The position numbers and the translations under genes were made by a program. Below, one piece after another: positions 23,144 to 36,017 of a DNA stretch of 64,000 nucleotides (the first letter of the stretch is position 1; the number at the start of each line of letters is the position of its first letter). A model generated the notes under the pieces. It did not search any database. It was given only the letters and a program-made list of their open reading frames with translations, and had not been told where the DNA came from. This DNA is from Mactromeris polynyma. Lineage: Eukaryota; Mollusca; Bivalvia; Venerida; Mactridae. Location: the NCBI GenBank assembly GCA_032209605.1, contig JASFXZ010000016.1, forward strand, positions 372,001 through 436,000, written 5' to 3'.

Positions 23144-26100
23144 TCAATCTGCTGCATGTTTCTGCTGAAGATTTTTTATGTCCTTTTTTAATCTGAAATG
23201 AAATATTGTAAAGCGTGAATTTAATTAAGGATATGTGGCAAATAGTGCTGTACACAAAAAAGAATTCTGAATGAATTTAGCAATTCATGTGCACACAAAC
23301 TGATAAGTGGTCGAAGGGTAGTAGGCCTTACCCCTGATCCGTTGGGTGTGAGTTTGAATCTAATTTTGGGCAAGGATGAAGTGCAAAGTCCAACTTTTCA
23401 TGAAGCAAGCATGAGTACTGGTAAGCAACATAGGAACCAGTCATTAAGACCAATTAATGTAACTTGTTTCACAATGTAAAATAAAAAAGTTCAACTAAAA
23501 CCAAAGAGGAGAACTTCGTCAAATCTTGACGGATTTGTATAAAGCAGGTGTCATTTATAATATAAATTATTCATGCTTAGAAGGTGGTGCATATCTTGGA
23601 TATGTTTTGATGTTTGAAGTGTGATTTAGGCTGAAGAAAGAGGTCAGGTGCGAAAAGCATTTGACTCATTGTAGGTACATATACATATAGATGGAAAATA
23701 AAGGGAAAGCACTCATGATAATTTCCTGTGACTAGAACTATCACTATAAGTGATTAATACCCCTCCAATACCACTTTGTCAGAGGACGTAAGAATATATT
23801 TTGCAATATTATCATTGCAGAATGTATGTAAAGATAAAGCAGTTAATAAGTAAGAAGCATACAAAAACATTAAACTTGGCTTGAATGGTACCATGATAGA
23901 TGATGGTTGCATTGATAAACATGTATATGTACAAAATGTGTGCATGTATACACAAAATACAGTATTGTACAAGACATACTGGAGTGAGCATTAGTTTACT
24001 TAATGAATAACACACATAAATGAGGTAAGATTGACCAAATGGTACAGAAAAAAGCAGAAAAGAAAGTGAGCCTGAGCAACAAAATGTTTATCCAAGGTTA
24101 ATGACCCGATAACTCTGCCAAAATTCATCCAACCAGAATGTGCTGACAATATGCACAACTAGGCTTGGTTCAAATTATTTGTAGGAATGTTCATGCTAAA
24201 CTACCATGTGGGTTAGGAGAACAAGTGCAGACAATAAAATATTCTATCATTTTCTTTGACTAAAGGGAGATAACTGACAAAAATCATACAACCAGAATGC
24301 AATGACAATACGTGTATGCGCAAACTGGGCTTTGTCCAAAACATTTGTGTGGACTTTCATTGAAATTTAGCAGGTGGTTCAGGAGAGTAATAGATTTATG
24401 AAAGGACGGGACAAGACATGGCCTGATAACACGCTTAATTCCTATATAGCTCCCACTTTGTGAAGTGAGGGTTACATATACATATTTATTTGCAAAAAAA
24501 CATTTTGAAATACACATTAGTTATTTAGACAGTGACCATTCAATTTATAACTATACTCACTTGGCAATCATATCTTGGCAACTTTCTTGTACTTCTTGTT
24601 TTGTTAATTGTGCTAACTCAGCCATTGTGTACTGAAAACAATTATCAGAAATTGTCGAATTTTGGAAACATGAACAAGTTCTCTGTAACCAATACCTCCT
24701 TATATTTATTTAGCAGTTTAAGGCAATGAAATATGTAATCAGGTAGACTTGGACCAAATATCAGCCCCCACCTTAAGGAAATGTTTATCTGCAATAAGAC
24801 ATTTTCTTGGAGCAAAGGTATAATAATTAAATATATACGAAAAATAACTGTACCAAACACTCAGTATGTACTGTCCAAACTAAACCAAAATAATTATTCG
24901 AAAGCATTTTAGAACTGAAATAAAAAAAATGACTTAAATGCTCATTTGTTTAACACAAAACTATTTCTCGTTTGATTTCAGCAAGTCCATTCACCAATTT
25001 CAATTCAATCCCAATGTTGATAAGAGAAGAACATGAAACATAATAAATATTACACACAAAACAATATGAAGAAACAATTACCTGCACCAAACTAGCTTGT
25101 CTACGAAAGTAACAATGTCCCTCCTCATTCTCATGTATTGGATGAATATTTACAATAGAACCACACCCATCTTCATCATTCAATAAATCATTTGTGTCCC
25201 AAGGTTTGATTTTTATCTCAATGATGTAGTCTTGTGGCATTATACCCTGAAACATCACAAAGGCTGGCAATTAGGCAAAAATGCGACTGAATTTATAGAA
25301 ATGTACCAGGATGAAGAAAAACTCATTGTATAGTCAATAAGAAGCCATATTTATGTAATCTGGCTTCTTATTTCCTGTACAATTATGTAGAATATTGTGG
25401 TGTTCATATACCATTATTTTAATGTGTTCAGTATAAAAGAGCTTGGAGTACTTTATAACCCATTTAGAAAAAACAATCACATTAACACAAAAGATCATGA
25501 TAAATAAAATGTTTGACTTTCTTCATTATAGTAATATACTCGAAGGCAAAAGAAAGACATTTCATTCTATAATAATTTTAGCTGCATCGGTTGTAAAGTT
25601 TTTGTATGTGGATCATGTGACGCATGCCAGTCACTGTGTTTAACGATCACTATGAATTGGTCAATATTGGGCTTATAATTGTATAAAATCCCTATATGTG
25701 ATTTTGCACATGCAATGTCTGAACAATTGATGTGACAACAGCCAAACTTTTTTTTCAATACTTTCTTACATATTCTAGGAGTAGGAATACCACACTACAA
25801 TTTGAATAATTTCAAAATTCTCAATGCCATGACTCTGTGAAGGTAAATGTATGGACACTTACATGATGCTTGCCAGAGGTGACTCAGTTGCTGTTGTTTC
25901 ACTGGCATTAAATTATCACAGTAAGCAATCATCATGACAGGGTCCAGCAAACAGAAACAAATAGCAATTGGGTGCAATCCGGCAGGCCACATGTAACTGA
26001 TGTCAGATTAGACCATCATATTAAACTGACAAACACCTAAAGTCCTTTCCAAACCATTTCTGATACAGTGAGGTAGTTTGATACCAGCAGTGATACTGTT

Positions 26101-29100
26101 ATGAGGCATCTGTGTCATTGTGTTTAGTCCATATGGGAGTAATAAAATGTGATCATACACACCAAATCTTCAATATCACAGTTAGTGTATTTTTCATTTA
26201 GACCCTTGACACATGTAAATGAATTCTGTACGTTTATCCTAACCGTTATTTCTGAACAAATTGTTTGGTTCTGTAGGTTATGGAAAAAGCTAAACTACGG
26301 TACAATACTTCACAGAAGTCCTTGTTGGATGTCAAGAAAACTAAGGAAACATTTACTGCTTTTGAGTATAGCATGTACGGTAATGTGACGTTAATAAGCA
26401 TAATGTTCTTTTGTCTGCTGCACATATCCAAATAGAAGGTCACTGGACTTGAAAGTCCAAAAACAAAACTAGTCAAAGACTCTTCCTGTATTATATACTG
26501 GGTAAAAGTAGTGAAGCATGTAAATTCCATTAGTATACAGTAAGTTTGTTTGATATATAGCACAAATAATTATACAAGTGATGTAAATGTCTTGCACTTT
26601 AAAGCTGTAAGAGTATGCAAACTATATGTTGAACGTTGGGAAAACAGGTCATATGTAAATTTTATATACATACAACTCTCATTATAATGTTTTAGGATTT
26701 TTGTCACTGTACTGAGTATGTCATTATATTGAATATAAGCAATGACCAAAAGCATGTAAGGCAAATTCATCTTTAAACGAATATCATATTGTAAGGAATG
26801 TCAGCGTACTGAGAGTTGACTGTATATACATTGTACTTCCTTTGTTGGCTATGTACTGGGCAAAGGGATAGTTTCCAGAACCAAAAGTTTGGGAATTGGA
26901 TAATTTAGAAGTTTCACATTGGGAAATGTTTGCAAATTGTCAAAATGAGTACGTGTACTTTTATATTGCATAGTCAAGTAAAATACATTTGTCTCTTGTG
27001 AAATTGAAATTTACGTTGGCAGATCTGCAAACAATTCCATGTTGCAAAATTTACCACTTATACAGTATATCAGTAACTTCAGAATGTAATAATTTTAGTT
27101 CACAGCTTACTGCATTAAACTGCATGGCAGCATCTTTGTCACACCAGCAGTAAGCATGATTGCGTAGGTCATGTTGTCTCCCCTCTAACTCAGGATGCAC
27201 ATCTGATTCTTTCCTAAAACATTATGAAAAATATCTACCTTTATTTCAAAGACAAATTTTTTCTTCTTTAATTTCAGTAATATTACTCGCATTGTTTGTT
27301 CATTTGTTTATCTAAACAAACATGAAAAACATACTTTATATAGTTAAAACACCAATAAATATGCATTATCAAAGAACACACTAATATATAATGTAATCCT
27401 CTGAGTTTGTCAATAAAAGAAGTTTGTATGATGATAACAAGCAGGGTTTTGTCTGTCAGCAATAAGGTAAAACAAGATTGTGTTAATCAGTTATACTTTG
27501 CAATGCTTCTTGTTTTAGTATGTCTTAGCCTATGTAACAACAATATGGGATGAATGCCCATCCAGAACATTTAGATGAGCCACATACATCCTTAAGCCAT
27601 ACACAAGGCTTTTGTAAAAATACTGTATCATTAAACTATCTCAGAAGCTGTTTCTGTAGATAATATACAATGATAGTTTAACTAGACAAATACAGTTAGA
27701 CCTTGTTTATTCCATTTACTTGGGTCAGAAAATTTATGTTGAATAATGCATGATTTCAAATAATCTGCTGTGAGGTATGGCTTCAAAGTACTAATTAAGA
27801 CTTAATACCTGTGTGTAAAATACACCTTACATGTATACATGTAATGAGCATTTATATGTATGGATGCAACTATTGTAAAAGAAAATAACACAGATAACAA
27901 AAAAAGCATTTTTATATTAATATACCAAGGAAGTAAAAACTGAAAGGAAAGTCAAATTGTTAACTGGATATTCAAATGATGCCATTTCGAATAATCAGAA
28001 TTTTTACTATAGAGACAAATAGGAAAGATATCGAGCATTGAACTAAATTTCAAATAAAATCAGGTATTTGAATAATGGAGGTCTGACTGTCAAACTACAT
28101 CTTTCCTAATAAAGGTGGCGTGTAAATCATACCTTTCTTTAAGAGCCATTCTTCCTTCCTCGTCATTATCACAAACTGGGACAAACTTCACAGAATACCT
28201 ATGTTTCTTAACTGGTGGGTTATATCTACTCATCAGGTCGACCAAACTTAACACAACATGATCTTTCTGAAAGTGAAAATATGCGCATGAAATGAAATTT
28301 TCTGCTCATATGAGGAAGCCATAGATTTCAGAAATAGAAGACAAAGTTTAACTCATTTATCATATATTTTAGTAAATGAACTAATTAAATTCTAGTTAAA
28401 TACAATCAACTAGTTGTTCTAAATGTATCTACATATTATCATATGTAGATACATTTATATTATATTAACCAACTTAACACTTGTTCTAATTAATTGATGG
28501 GATGCATATTTCTAAGAAATATTCAGTACAATTACCAGTGCCATTCTACAGGTTTGTCAATAATTTAAATTTTTTGTAGCACAAGACAAGGTGGAACAAG
28601 CAAAAGATGGGTGGAGGTCTCGGAGAAGGGGGTCTTGGGGCCCAAAGTCATAAGAGCTGATGGCATCTGATGCAAATGAACTTTTAAACAATAAATTCTA
28701 ATATCAATCTGTTCACACTGAAAGCCTAGACCTGCAAATGAAACTACACTGTTGTTTGTATTCACATGAAACATATATAGCACCAAACTGCAGATTAGAG
28801 ACGGTTATACCCATTATGATCTTCTCCATTAACGGATATTATAAAAATAAGTTCTCTTGGTTTTGATGACAAATATTTGTGTCATTCATACCAAAATCTG
28901 TAATGAGATTTTGAAATATGTAGATCAGAAAAAAGGAAATTTTAGAACTATTACAACATACCTGATATCTGGTTAGCTGAAGTCCTTTAGCCTCACCACA
29001 GTCAACCACTCCTAAATACACTTTACCACCCCTACCTGTGTTCAAAAATGCATTCAATGCTCTGAAAATAAAAATTGCATAGAAATACTTGGGTGTTTGA

Positions 29101-31324
29101 CAGCAGTCCACAACTGGTCATAAAATGAATAAAGTGCTGAGTTGCGAGTTGGTTTTGTGTCCAACTAAAAAGTGGTTAGTTAAACAGACTGCGTCAACTT
29201 ATAGCTGATGAAGAGTTAAAGCATGTCGAGACAGGTTACATAATACAAGATAGTCACATCAACATGATAGCAAGCCAACAAGTCCTAGCACTACCATTAT
29301 CTTGCAAGGCATAGGCAAAGAAGCTACTACTATCATTTTTAGAGACTTTGGTAACTATGGCAAAGGAAAAAACCTGCGACCTACTGCCCTTGAGACAAAA
29401 AACTCATCACTCATGCTTCATTCAGAACATTCAAATTCAGATAAAATTCAAATAATTTTCCAGTTTTTTGGGGTTGAGGCCATTTTCAAGGAGAATGCAA
29501 GACTAGATTCAAATTCAAGGGCTTCTCACCTGGGCACCTGAAAAATCTGGAATTATGGTTCTGTGTCACAGGGTGCAAAAATTCGTTGAAGTAACGATTC
29601 TTACAAAGTGAGCTGTCTGTCTGTCCGTCTTTCCTCCATAAAACTTGCACCGTATTAAGGGATTGTGAAGTCCACGTAGGAATAATGACTTTGGATCAAG
29701 AGTCTGTGCACTATCCCCTGACCACAATGCCTCATACTTATGAGTATCAAAGGCATATCAAATGTTGATAGCACCTTAATCCCAGTACATAAATTTAGCC
29801 TATTAACAAGTATCACAGTTCTATAAATGTCACCAAATTACTACCTAGAAGCAGCTCTCCTTGATGGCCTATCACCTTTGTCTGAACAACTTGTCTGTGT
29901 CCAGGGTGGCAAATCTTCAACACATAGATTTCTATGACCTGAAAAAATGACAAGTATGCAACTATCAGTTTTTCATGGTTCACGAGCCACCAAATATTAT
30001 TCAGATTTGTAAGAAAAAAACACCTAAATTGTAATCATGGCCATGGAATTAGTCATGAAAGGTTCATATTCTCATTTAGTATACATGTATATTTTGACTA
30101 TTACAGAGTCATGACACACTTCTGAGAAAACATATTTCTATCTTGAGTACAAAGCACTTTTCATAAATGTTCATATTAATTATGTATCTAACACATTGAT
30201 GGCAACAAAATACATTAAGGCCACATTCCAATAGTCTTTGTTTGATGCCTCCCAACACTACTCAGTGAAGTTGGGTAGGAACCATTACATAGGCTAAGTG
30301 TTTCTTTTTAATCAACACTTCTTTATGGTGGCATATTTCTGCCACAAGTTAACTACTTAATCAACTAGATTATTATGTGTTTAACTAGGTAAGTATTGTG
30401 ATAAATGTTCATACCAGATAAACATCTTAACACGAAAAATTGTCTGATAGTGCCCACAACTGCCACCACTTACACCCAGTACGGACAATCTATTTCAGAT
30501 AAGTGTTAAGTAGTTAACGCATTAAATATCTATTTAACTCGTTAATTATCAGAAATAATCCAATATGCCACCATTCTTCTTGTAAGTCATTTTTTAATAA
30601 CAGATACAAACTGAAATAATTCATGCTGTGCCGGAGGGGATGTAGCAAACATAAAGTTTTATTTTTGGCCAAACTTCTATCTTATTTCAGTAATGCAGCT
30701 TTATTCTGTTATTGTGTTACTTTTCCAACAATGCACTTGTATTATCCCTCAAATTTTACAATCTGTTTAACATGTTCACCGTCAGCAGTACCAAATATAC
30801 ATCATTATTATTTATAATAACCATGAACTAATGAAAAAACATTTTTAGTAAAAAGTTAAGTAATTTAAAGTCAAATCATTTATTGATCAAGGCAAAGTAT
30901 TTATTTCCAAACACAGCAACCTCTGAAAAGTCCTGTACTACTTGTTTTGCATAACTTGGGCTACAAAAAATGAGGAGTTATGGCTTGTAATGTCTGGTCA
31001 TATGAGGCAACAAAACCATTCAGATGAACCAAAAAACTATGCAGGTTAACTTTCAATAAAATGCTGAACCACTTCTAATATGGAACTTTAACAATGATTA
31101 ACGTAAATAAATTAGAACTATCTTTCAATTAGCATAGAAATATATCAAGTCCATCAATTTTAAAAAACGTGATATAAAAAATAACAAATGAGTCTGACTA
31201 GCATCAATAATTGAAAGAAGAAAAAAAATCTTAAGAAATAAATGAGTGCTTTACCTTTGAACTCATGTGTGAAGTCCTCCTCAAAGGGGACAACAGCGTT
31301 TCTGATATAATAACGCCTTGACAT
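23144..31324 (-). CDS. Schlafen-like AlbA_2-domain protein (SLFNL1-type), complete coding region
   Basis: Eight coding exons on minus: 31255-31324, 29845-29938, 28962-29061, 28133-28266, 27111-27213, 25082-25246, 24561-24631, 23144-23192. All introns are GT-AG and the phases agree; the sum is 786 bases, 261 residues plus stop. The start ATG at 31324 sits four bases after an acceptor, so a 5'-UTR exon lies further upstream. The fold is the AlbA_2/Schlafen core: FEEDFTHEFKGH (residues 14-25), ALNAFLNTGRGGKVYLGVVD (56-75), then VEVHVKPW-like IIEIKIKPW, and CYFRRQASL near 210-220. Acidic residues E16, E21 and D75 have the spacing of the Schlafen RNase triad. The C-terminus (223-261) is a predicted coiled coil (LTKQEVQESCQDMIAKLKKD). 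The layout resembles animal SLFNL1 (Schlafen-like 1) more than the large helicase-bearing Schlafens. Function of SLFNL1 is not settled; tRNA or RNA cleavage is possible by family. An alternative reading of the last exon would need a different splice phase. Confidence 0.88.
24075..24420. repeat. Dispersed repeat, two diverged copies of about 175 bp, in the Schlafen-like gene region
   Basis: 'accagaatg' followed by 'tgacaata', 'gggctttgtccaaa' or 'aggcttggttcaaa', 'tttcattgaaatttagcagg' or 'ttcatgctaaactaccatg' and 'ggttaggaga' or 'ggttcaggaga' occur twice in the same order, starting near 24130 and 24287. The sequence lies in the last intron of the Schlafen-like gene. Confidence 0.6.
28421..28456. 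repeat. Perfect 36-bp palindrome in an intron
   Basis: Arms AAATGTATCTACATAT and ATATGTAGATACATTT, 16 bp each, around a 4-base loop (TATC). It lies between coding exons 3 and 4 of the Schlafen-like gene. It could form a hairpin in RNA; a role is not shown. Confidence 0.9.
30326..30573. mobile_element. Possible MITE, about 250 bp
   Basis: Inverted ends GGTGGCATATT (30327) and AATATGCCACC (about 30562), with imperfect inverted pairing further in (gttaactacttaat against aagtagttaac). No clear target duplication. It sits in the first intron of the coding region of the Schlafen-like gene. Confidence 0.5.
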
Positions 31325-31754
31325 GGTCTGGAAATAGAAAATTCTAATTATATCGGCATGTTTACATATATATGCAATGCATTTGATAAATTATAAGTAA
31401 ATAGAAAGGCCTATAAGATTATTATACATGTATACCTGACCTATGATATATCTATGTGTTCAACATATCTGCCTGCCTTGTCAATTAATAAAGCCATGTA
31501 CAATTTACTCTTATTGCCATGAATTCGAATCAAGACAAATTCCCGTTTTCTCAAATTTATTCATCAAATAGTCATATTTTTTTCCTTTTTCATATAAAAA
31601 AAGGAAAAATATTGAACATGAATTTTGTCCTTAAATTTAACACGGCCAGTGAAAAAAAAATTAGGGGGAAAAATGCACAGAAATAATTTTAGTGGAATTG
31701 TGTCATATAAGGCATCACATCAAATATACTAAAAGTATAAGACAATAACACAGT

Positions 31755-32885
31755 GCAAAATGTGATTTTTGGGGTACAATGGTTGAAAATTTAAATAAGA
31801 ACGGGAATTTATGGAATTTGCCAATAACTATGTCAAATTTTGCAATAAAACTACCAGAATTACTGTTTTTAATAGACATTATATTACAGTACAAATACAT
31901 AAAGTATAGAAACATTGTTTTGTGTGAAATGTGATTTTTGGGGGCAAATTTATTTTTAAAAAAATGGGAATTTTTGGAATTGGCCTATAATTATGTCAAA
32001 TTTTGCAACAAAACTACTTGAATTACTGCATTTAATAGATATTATATTAAGGTATAAAATACTGAAGTACAGAAACATTGTATCCTGTGAAATGTGATTT
32101 TTGGGGTAAAACTAAAAAAAAAAGGGAAATTTTGGAATCAGTTAATTTCCCGTTCATTTGAACTATAAAATTTTCAGAACAGGAATTTTGAACGAATATT
32201 ATATTGCAAAATCAATAATATTAATTATAGAAACAGGTTTATAATGGGGAATGTAATATTTATTTGTAACATAAATCCACATAAATTGAGGTCTTGCAAC
32301 CTTTTCAACAAACGTAAAAAAGCATACAATGTTTAAACTTTGCCCCGACTCCCCTTCATATAATTATGCAAATTAATGCGTGTTCCCCTGACCGTGTTTT
32401 GGCCTCCTTGGAAACTTCATACTTTGAGTATATTAAATGTGGTGCTTTATATGACACAAATCCATCAATATTTTGTCTGTGCATATTTTTCCTCCTATTT
32501 TTTCACTGGTCTAATATATATTTGGGAAATTCCAGAAATTCTCACTTTCATTTATAGTGTTTACCATTTTACCCAAATAATCACCTATCTCATTGTATGA
32601 TATTCTGCACCTGAGGTAGAGCAGTTTAATATATGTTAAATACAGTTATTTAGGTAATCTTATAGCTAAATTTCGTCCAGTTATTGACACTCCAGAAATG
32701 CCCTCTTTAATTTGTTTATTTTTTCACCATTTTTACCCCAAAAATCACTGTTCACAACATATGATGTGTCTTTACTTTAGGTATGTTATGGTGCAATATA
32801 ATGTCTATTAAAAACAGTTATTCTGGTATTTTTATAGCTAAATCTGGTTTTGAAATAGTCACCCAATGGCCCATTTATTTAATAA
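31755..32885. repeat. Two tandem arrays of a 165-bp unit in opposite orientation
   Basis: Left arm: 'tgtgatttttgggg' starts at about 31761, 31930 and 32093, each with 'aaaactac' and 'taatagacattatatta' blocks. Right arm: the complement, 'accccaaaaatcac' at about 32735 and 'acccaaataatcac' at about 32572, with 'aatataatgtctattaaaaacagttattctggta'-type text in between (only the first half is quoted from 32806). The whole is a long interrupted inverted repeat, with the unit arrays facing each other around about 32200-32500. It lies upstream of the first coding exon of the Schlafen-like gene. Confidence 0.8.
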
Positions 32886-32944
32886 TTTATCAATCATTGA
32901 TACAATGTTTAAGTTTTAATGCAAACATGTCAAAATTTAATACT

Positions 32945-33045
32945 AACAACAAGGGTTTTTGAAACATGCCGAGCTCGAACCCACAACCCCTTGAACACTA
33001 GTAAGGCGCTCTACCAACTGAGCTAACCAGGCGGCTGTCTAAATC
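32945..33045 (-). mobile_element. tRNA-like SINE head
   Basis: Read on minus: 'ggttagctcagttggtagag' (A box) and 'gtgggttcgagctcgg' (B-box region) with tRNA-like spacing and an anticodon-like loop. The acceptor ends (gccgcct / ggcatgt) do not pair and no CCA-type end is present, so it is a SINE or pseudo-tRNA, not a functional tRNA gene. Confidence 0.6.
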
Positions 33046-33066
33046 CACACCACTACAGCTTACACT

Positions 33067-33670
33067 TTAATGAAAACATGTCATCATCAAAATTGTTTTA
33101 TCAATGTGCATAACAATCGTTTGTAAAAGATTAGTCAAATGAGTGGGGAGACATGGGATATAAGGGGGTAGACTGTTCCACTGAAGAACAGTCCGGGGAA
33201 AGAATGTATACTTGTAGTAGTCTTTGGTTGCAGGAATTAGTCTGTACGACAGGGTATGGTAGTGACGGGATGCTCTAGTTAGAGGGGTGAGATAACCTTG
33301 AATGGGGATTGCAACCAAATCATTTCTTATTTTGTACATAAGGGACTAATAAGGGACAGTCTAGAGTCAATGCGTCTGAAGTCTAACCTGCGCCACTTCC
33401 GACTATCTAGCATTTCCGTAACACTAGATGTACGTCCAAAGTCAGACATCGCCCAGCGGGCTGCCCTTCTTTGGACTGACTCTAGCTGATATATAAGGGA
33501 CTGGGAAAAGGGAGACCAGATTTCTGAACCATATTCCAGCTGGGGTCGTACTAGGGTCTGGTAAGCCATGGATTTCAGTGGGGTTGATTTTGTCTTTAAG
33601 TTTCTACGAAGAAAGCCTAGAGTTTGATTTGCTTTTGTAGTTGACCTATTTGACCTTTGTGGAATTGTCT
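33067..33670 (-). pseudogene. Non-LTR retrotransposon (LINE) reverse-transcriptase 3' fragment
   Basis: Two minus frames join into the C-terminal part of a CR1/Jockey-type reverse transcriptase: 'TLGFLRRNLK', 'YQTLVRPQLEYGSEIWSP' and 'ESVQRRAARW' (33350-33640), then 'NDLVAIPIQGYL', 'ASRHYHTLSYRLIP' and 'PRTVLQWNSLPPYI' (33110-33335). A frameshift separates them near 33335. The catalytic YADD region and everything upstream are missing. It is a 5'-truncated dead copy. Confidence 0.85.
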
Positions 33671-34009
33671 TTAAGATGAAGTATGGCATATATGGTCCAT
33701 GGTTCTGAACATTTTCAACGTAACACGAGTTGACTGCACATGACTGTTACAGTTCTCAGGGTACGGAACAATAGCCCGAGATACTGTATTTCGAAAATAC
33801 CCCGAATGCTCAAGTTTAAACGACGAGCAAAAATTAACAAGCGTATAAGTGAAAGTAGCGTAATTTAGAAGTTTTAACGGCATTAATAATATTAGGAGAA
33901 AATTTATGAGCTTCATACCTAAACTTTTGATCTGTGTGACCGAAACGCTTGCTTTATCCTATCCTGCCAGGCAACAACATGACCATGACCAAACTGGGTG
34001 CGTTACATT

Positions 34010-34400
34010 TCGGTAATTTTACCGAAATCCATTTTCCATTACCGAAATCCACTTCAAATACATCTGCGCTATGTAATGCTGATTTTTTTTTATAATATTA
34101 AATATTAAGTTGATTAATATTTACAGAGAAAAAATCAAAGAAAAATATAGACGATTATGTCTACCGAAATCCAATCGCCACTACCGACCTATCATCGTCG
34201 CCATTTTCCATTTCCGAAATCCATCTGTAATACAACATCTGCACTATATATTGCTAATTTATTGTTGTAATATTAAATATATGGCTGATTTAAATGTACA
34301 GACAAAAAATATAACTAAAATATTGCATATTAACAAAAATATAGACGATTACGTCTACCGAAATCCATTCGTCGGTACCAAAATCGATTCGGCAGTACCA
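34010..34400. repeat. Tandem duplication, about 180 bp, two copies with TACCGAAATCC words
   Basis: 'acatctgcgctatgtaatgctg' at 34058 and its relative at 34238, then 'taatattaaatat', 'aatatagacgatta' and 'gtctaccgaaatcca' follow in the same order in both units. The word 'accgaaatcc' recurs about six times in this block and, inverted, at 38873-38910. Confidence 0.8.
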
Positions 34401-34469
34401 AAGACCTATATGGTATTTAGTCTTGGGCAGTACCCAAATCCAATAAGACAATAACAGCATCATTATCTA

Positions 34470-34506
34470 ACAACATCACCTTCTTCATCATCATCATCAT
34501 CATCGC
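34470..34506. repeat. Trinucleotide (CAT/TTC) microsatellite
   Basis: 'cttcttcatcatcatcatca' run; a second short (GTT)n run lies at 34798-34812. Confidence 0.9.
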
Positions 34507-35289
34507 ATCTAGCACTACCGACATCATCAGCATCACATATAACATTATCTATAATTTTTATACAGTTACATGGTTTCGTTGACGTCCACATGATTAACTA
34601 ATGCAAATTATCGTTAATGTTATCATGCATTTATTTCAGATTCCAGCGCAAGTACGTTTCTTTGGGTCAGGCGGTATGACTGCAAATTAGTTCATGCTAT
34701 AAGTAAAAAGTTGAAGTATACGTATGTAGCACATATGGATATGAGTTGTGTTTGTGTGAAATAAAATGAATGAAATTAAATGTATAATAATGTTTCCGTT
34801 GTTGTTGTTGTTTTAATAGAATCTGAAATGTTTATAGACACAAAATAACATTGCATCCACGACTCGATTTCTATCCCTACATTGTCGTAATTCACTGAAC
34901 CGACGAATCCACACGGATAGTGTTAATCTCATTTCAATGGTTAACACCTCGTCATAATACGAACACAATCATCTTGGTGTTAATGCCATGCCAAAGTCTA
35001 TGGTAAGCGCCAGAACTCAAATTTCAACTACCAGGCAGGCACGAAATATAAATTACTAGTTAACAAAATCAACACAATTTAAGTACCGATTAAATGATTA
35101 GATTTAGTGATTTGTTTTCAGATCAGACCAGAGTGCCGAAAACCTACCTGCGTGAAGACGCTAAACAAAATATTTGATCAAATTAAAGATTGTGTCGGAT
35201 TAACGCCGAGTTAATTAGCGTCTGTTTGATTATTTCATAATTCACACATTTTTCTTTCAATCAAAGACATACAGTCAAGGACCTGAGCA

Positions 35290-35555
35290 AATATTTCGCA
35301 TTTTTTAAAATCATAATCGAGATAATGATATTTGTATTCTTCGACTTAAAAGATATATTATTAGTTTTAATTGATTCATTGTCCCAGATTTATTTCATAT
35401 TCATTCAAACTTTATTATTTTATTCAAAATATTTCGTATTTTTTTTTAAATCATATTCGAGATAATGATAATTGTGTTTTCTTCGACATTAAATATATAC
35501 GATTGATAGATTGCACCAGATTTATTTCATATTCATTCAAACTTTATTTCTAAAA
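35290..35555. repeat. Tandem duplication, 131 bp, two copies
   Basis: 'cagatttatttcatattcat' followed by 'tcaaacttta' occurs at 35386 and 35517, preceded in each by 'cgagataatgata' and 'cttcgac'. No gene inside. Confidence 0.85.
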
Positions 35556-36017
35556 TGTCAAAATTTATAAGAACCGACTTATGCGCCACTTATATTATCC
35601 ATCCATGCATTCCAAGTTGATTTCTTATAACACATTTTCTACAAAAACATAATTTGTTTTGTATACTTAATGGTGAAAAAGGTTACACATTTAACATATA
35701 ACGCAACGGTTATCTTCCCTTGCAGTATAACCATAAGGTGAGATCACTGCGTAGGAGATTGGACCATGATTTATGTCAACACATGGCCGTTCACATAATA
35801 GAATATATTGTAAAGAAAAATATGCAATATTTCTTTTCAGTACACCGACATTAGTCACAGCAAATACAGTTATAATTTTGTAGGTAAGACGGTGGCGATA
35901 ATTCATGGCGATAATTCATAATTAGTCTCTGCTGGTGATCTTTTATGGTCAGGTATAAAACTCTGCGCCTCTCTAAAAATTACGGAAATTATGATCAACA
36001 AAACGCCCCCATTAACG

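Noticed and set aside
23290..23400. tRNA-like SINE fragment ('gtagtaggccttacccctga')
   Set aside because: Too degraded to set boundaries or family.
32960..33035. Possible tRNA gene on minus
   Set aside because: Arms look tRNA-like, but the acceptor ends do not match; treated as a SINE head.
35140..35230. 5'-UTR exon of the Schlafen-like gene with donor 'cgcag|gtaggt' on minus
   Set aside because: Plausible but unsupported; another donor-like site exists at about 33918, and nothing decides between them.
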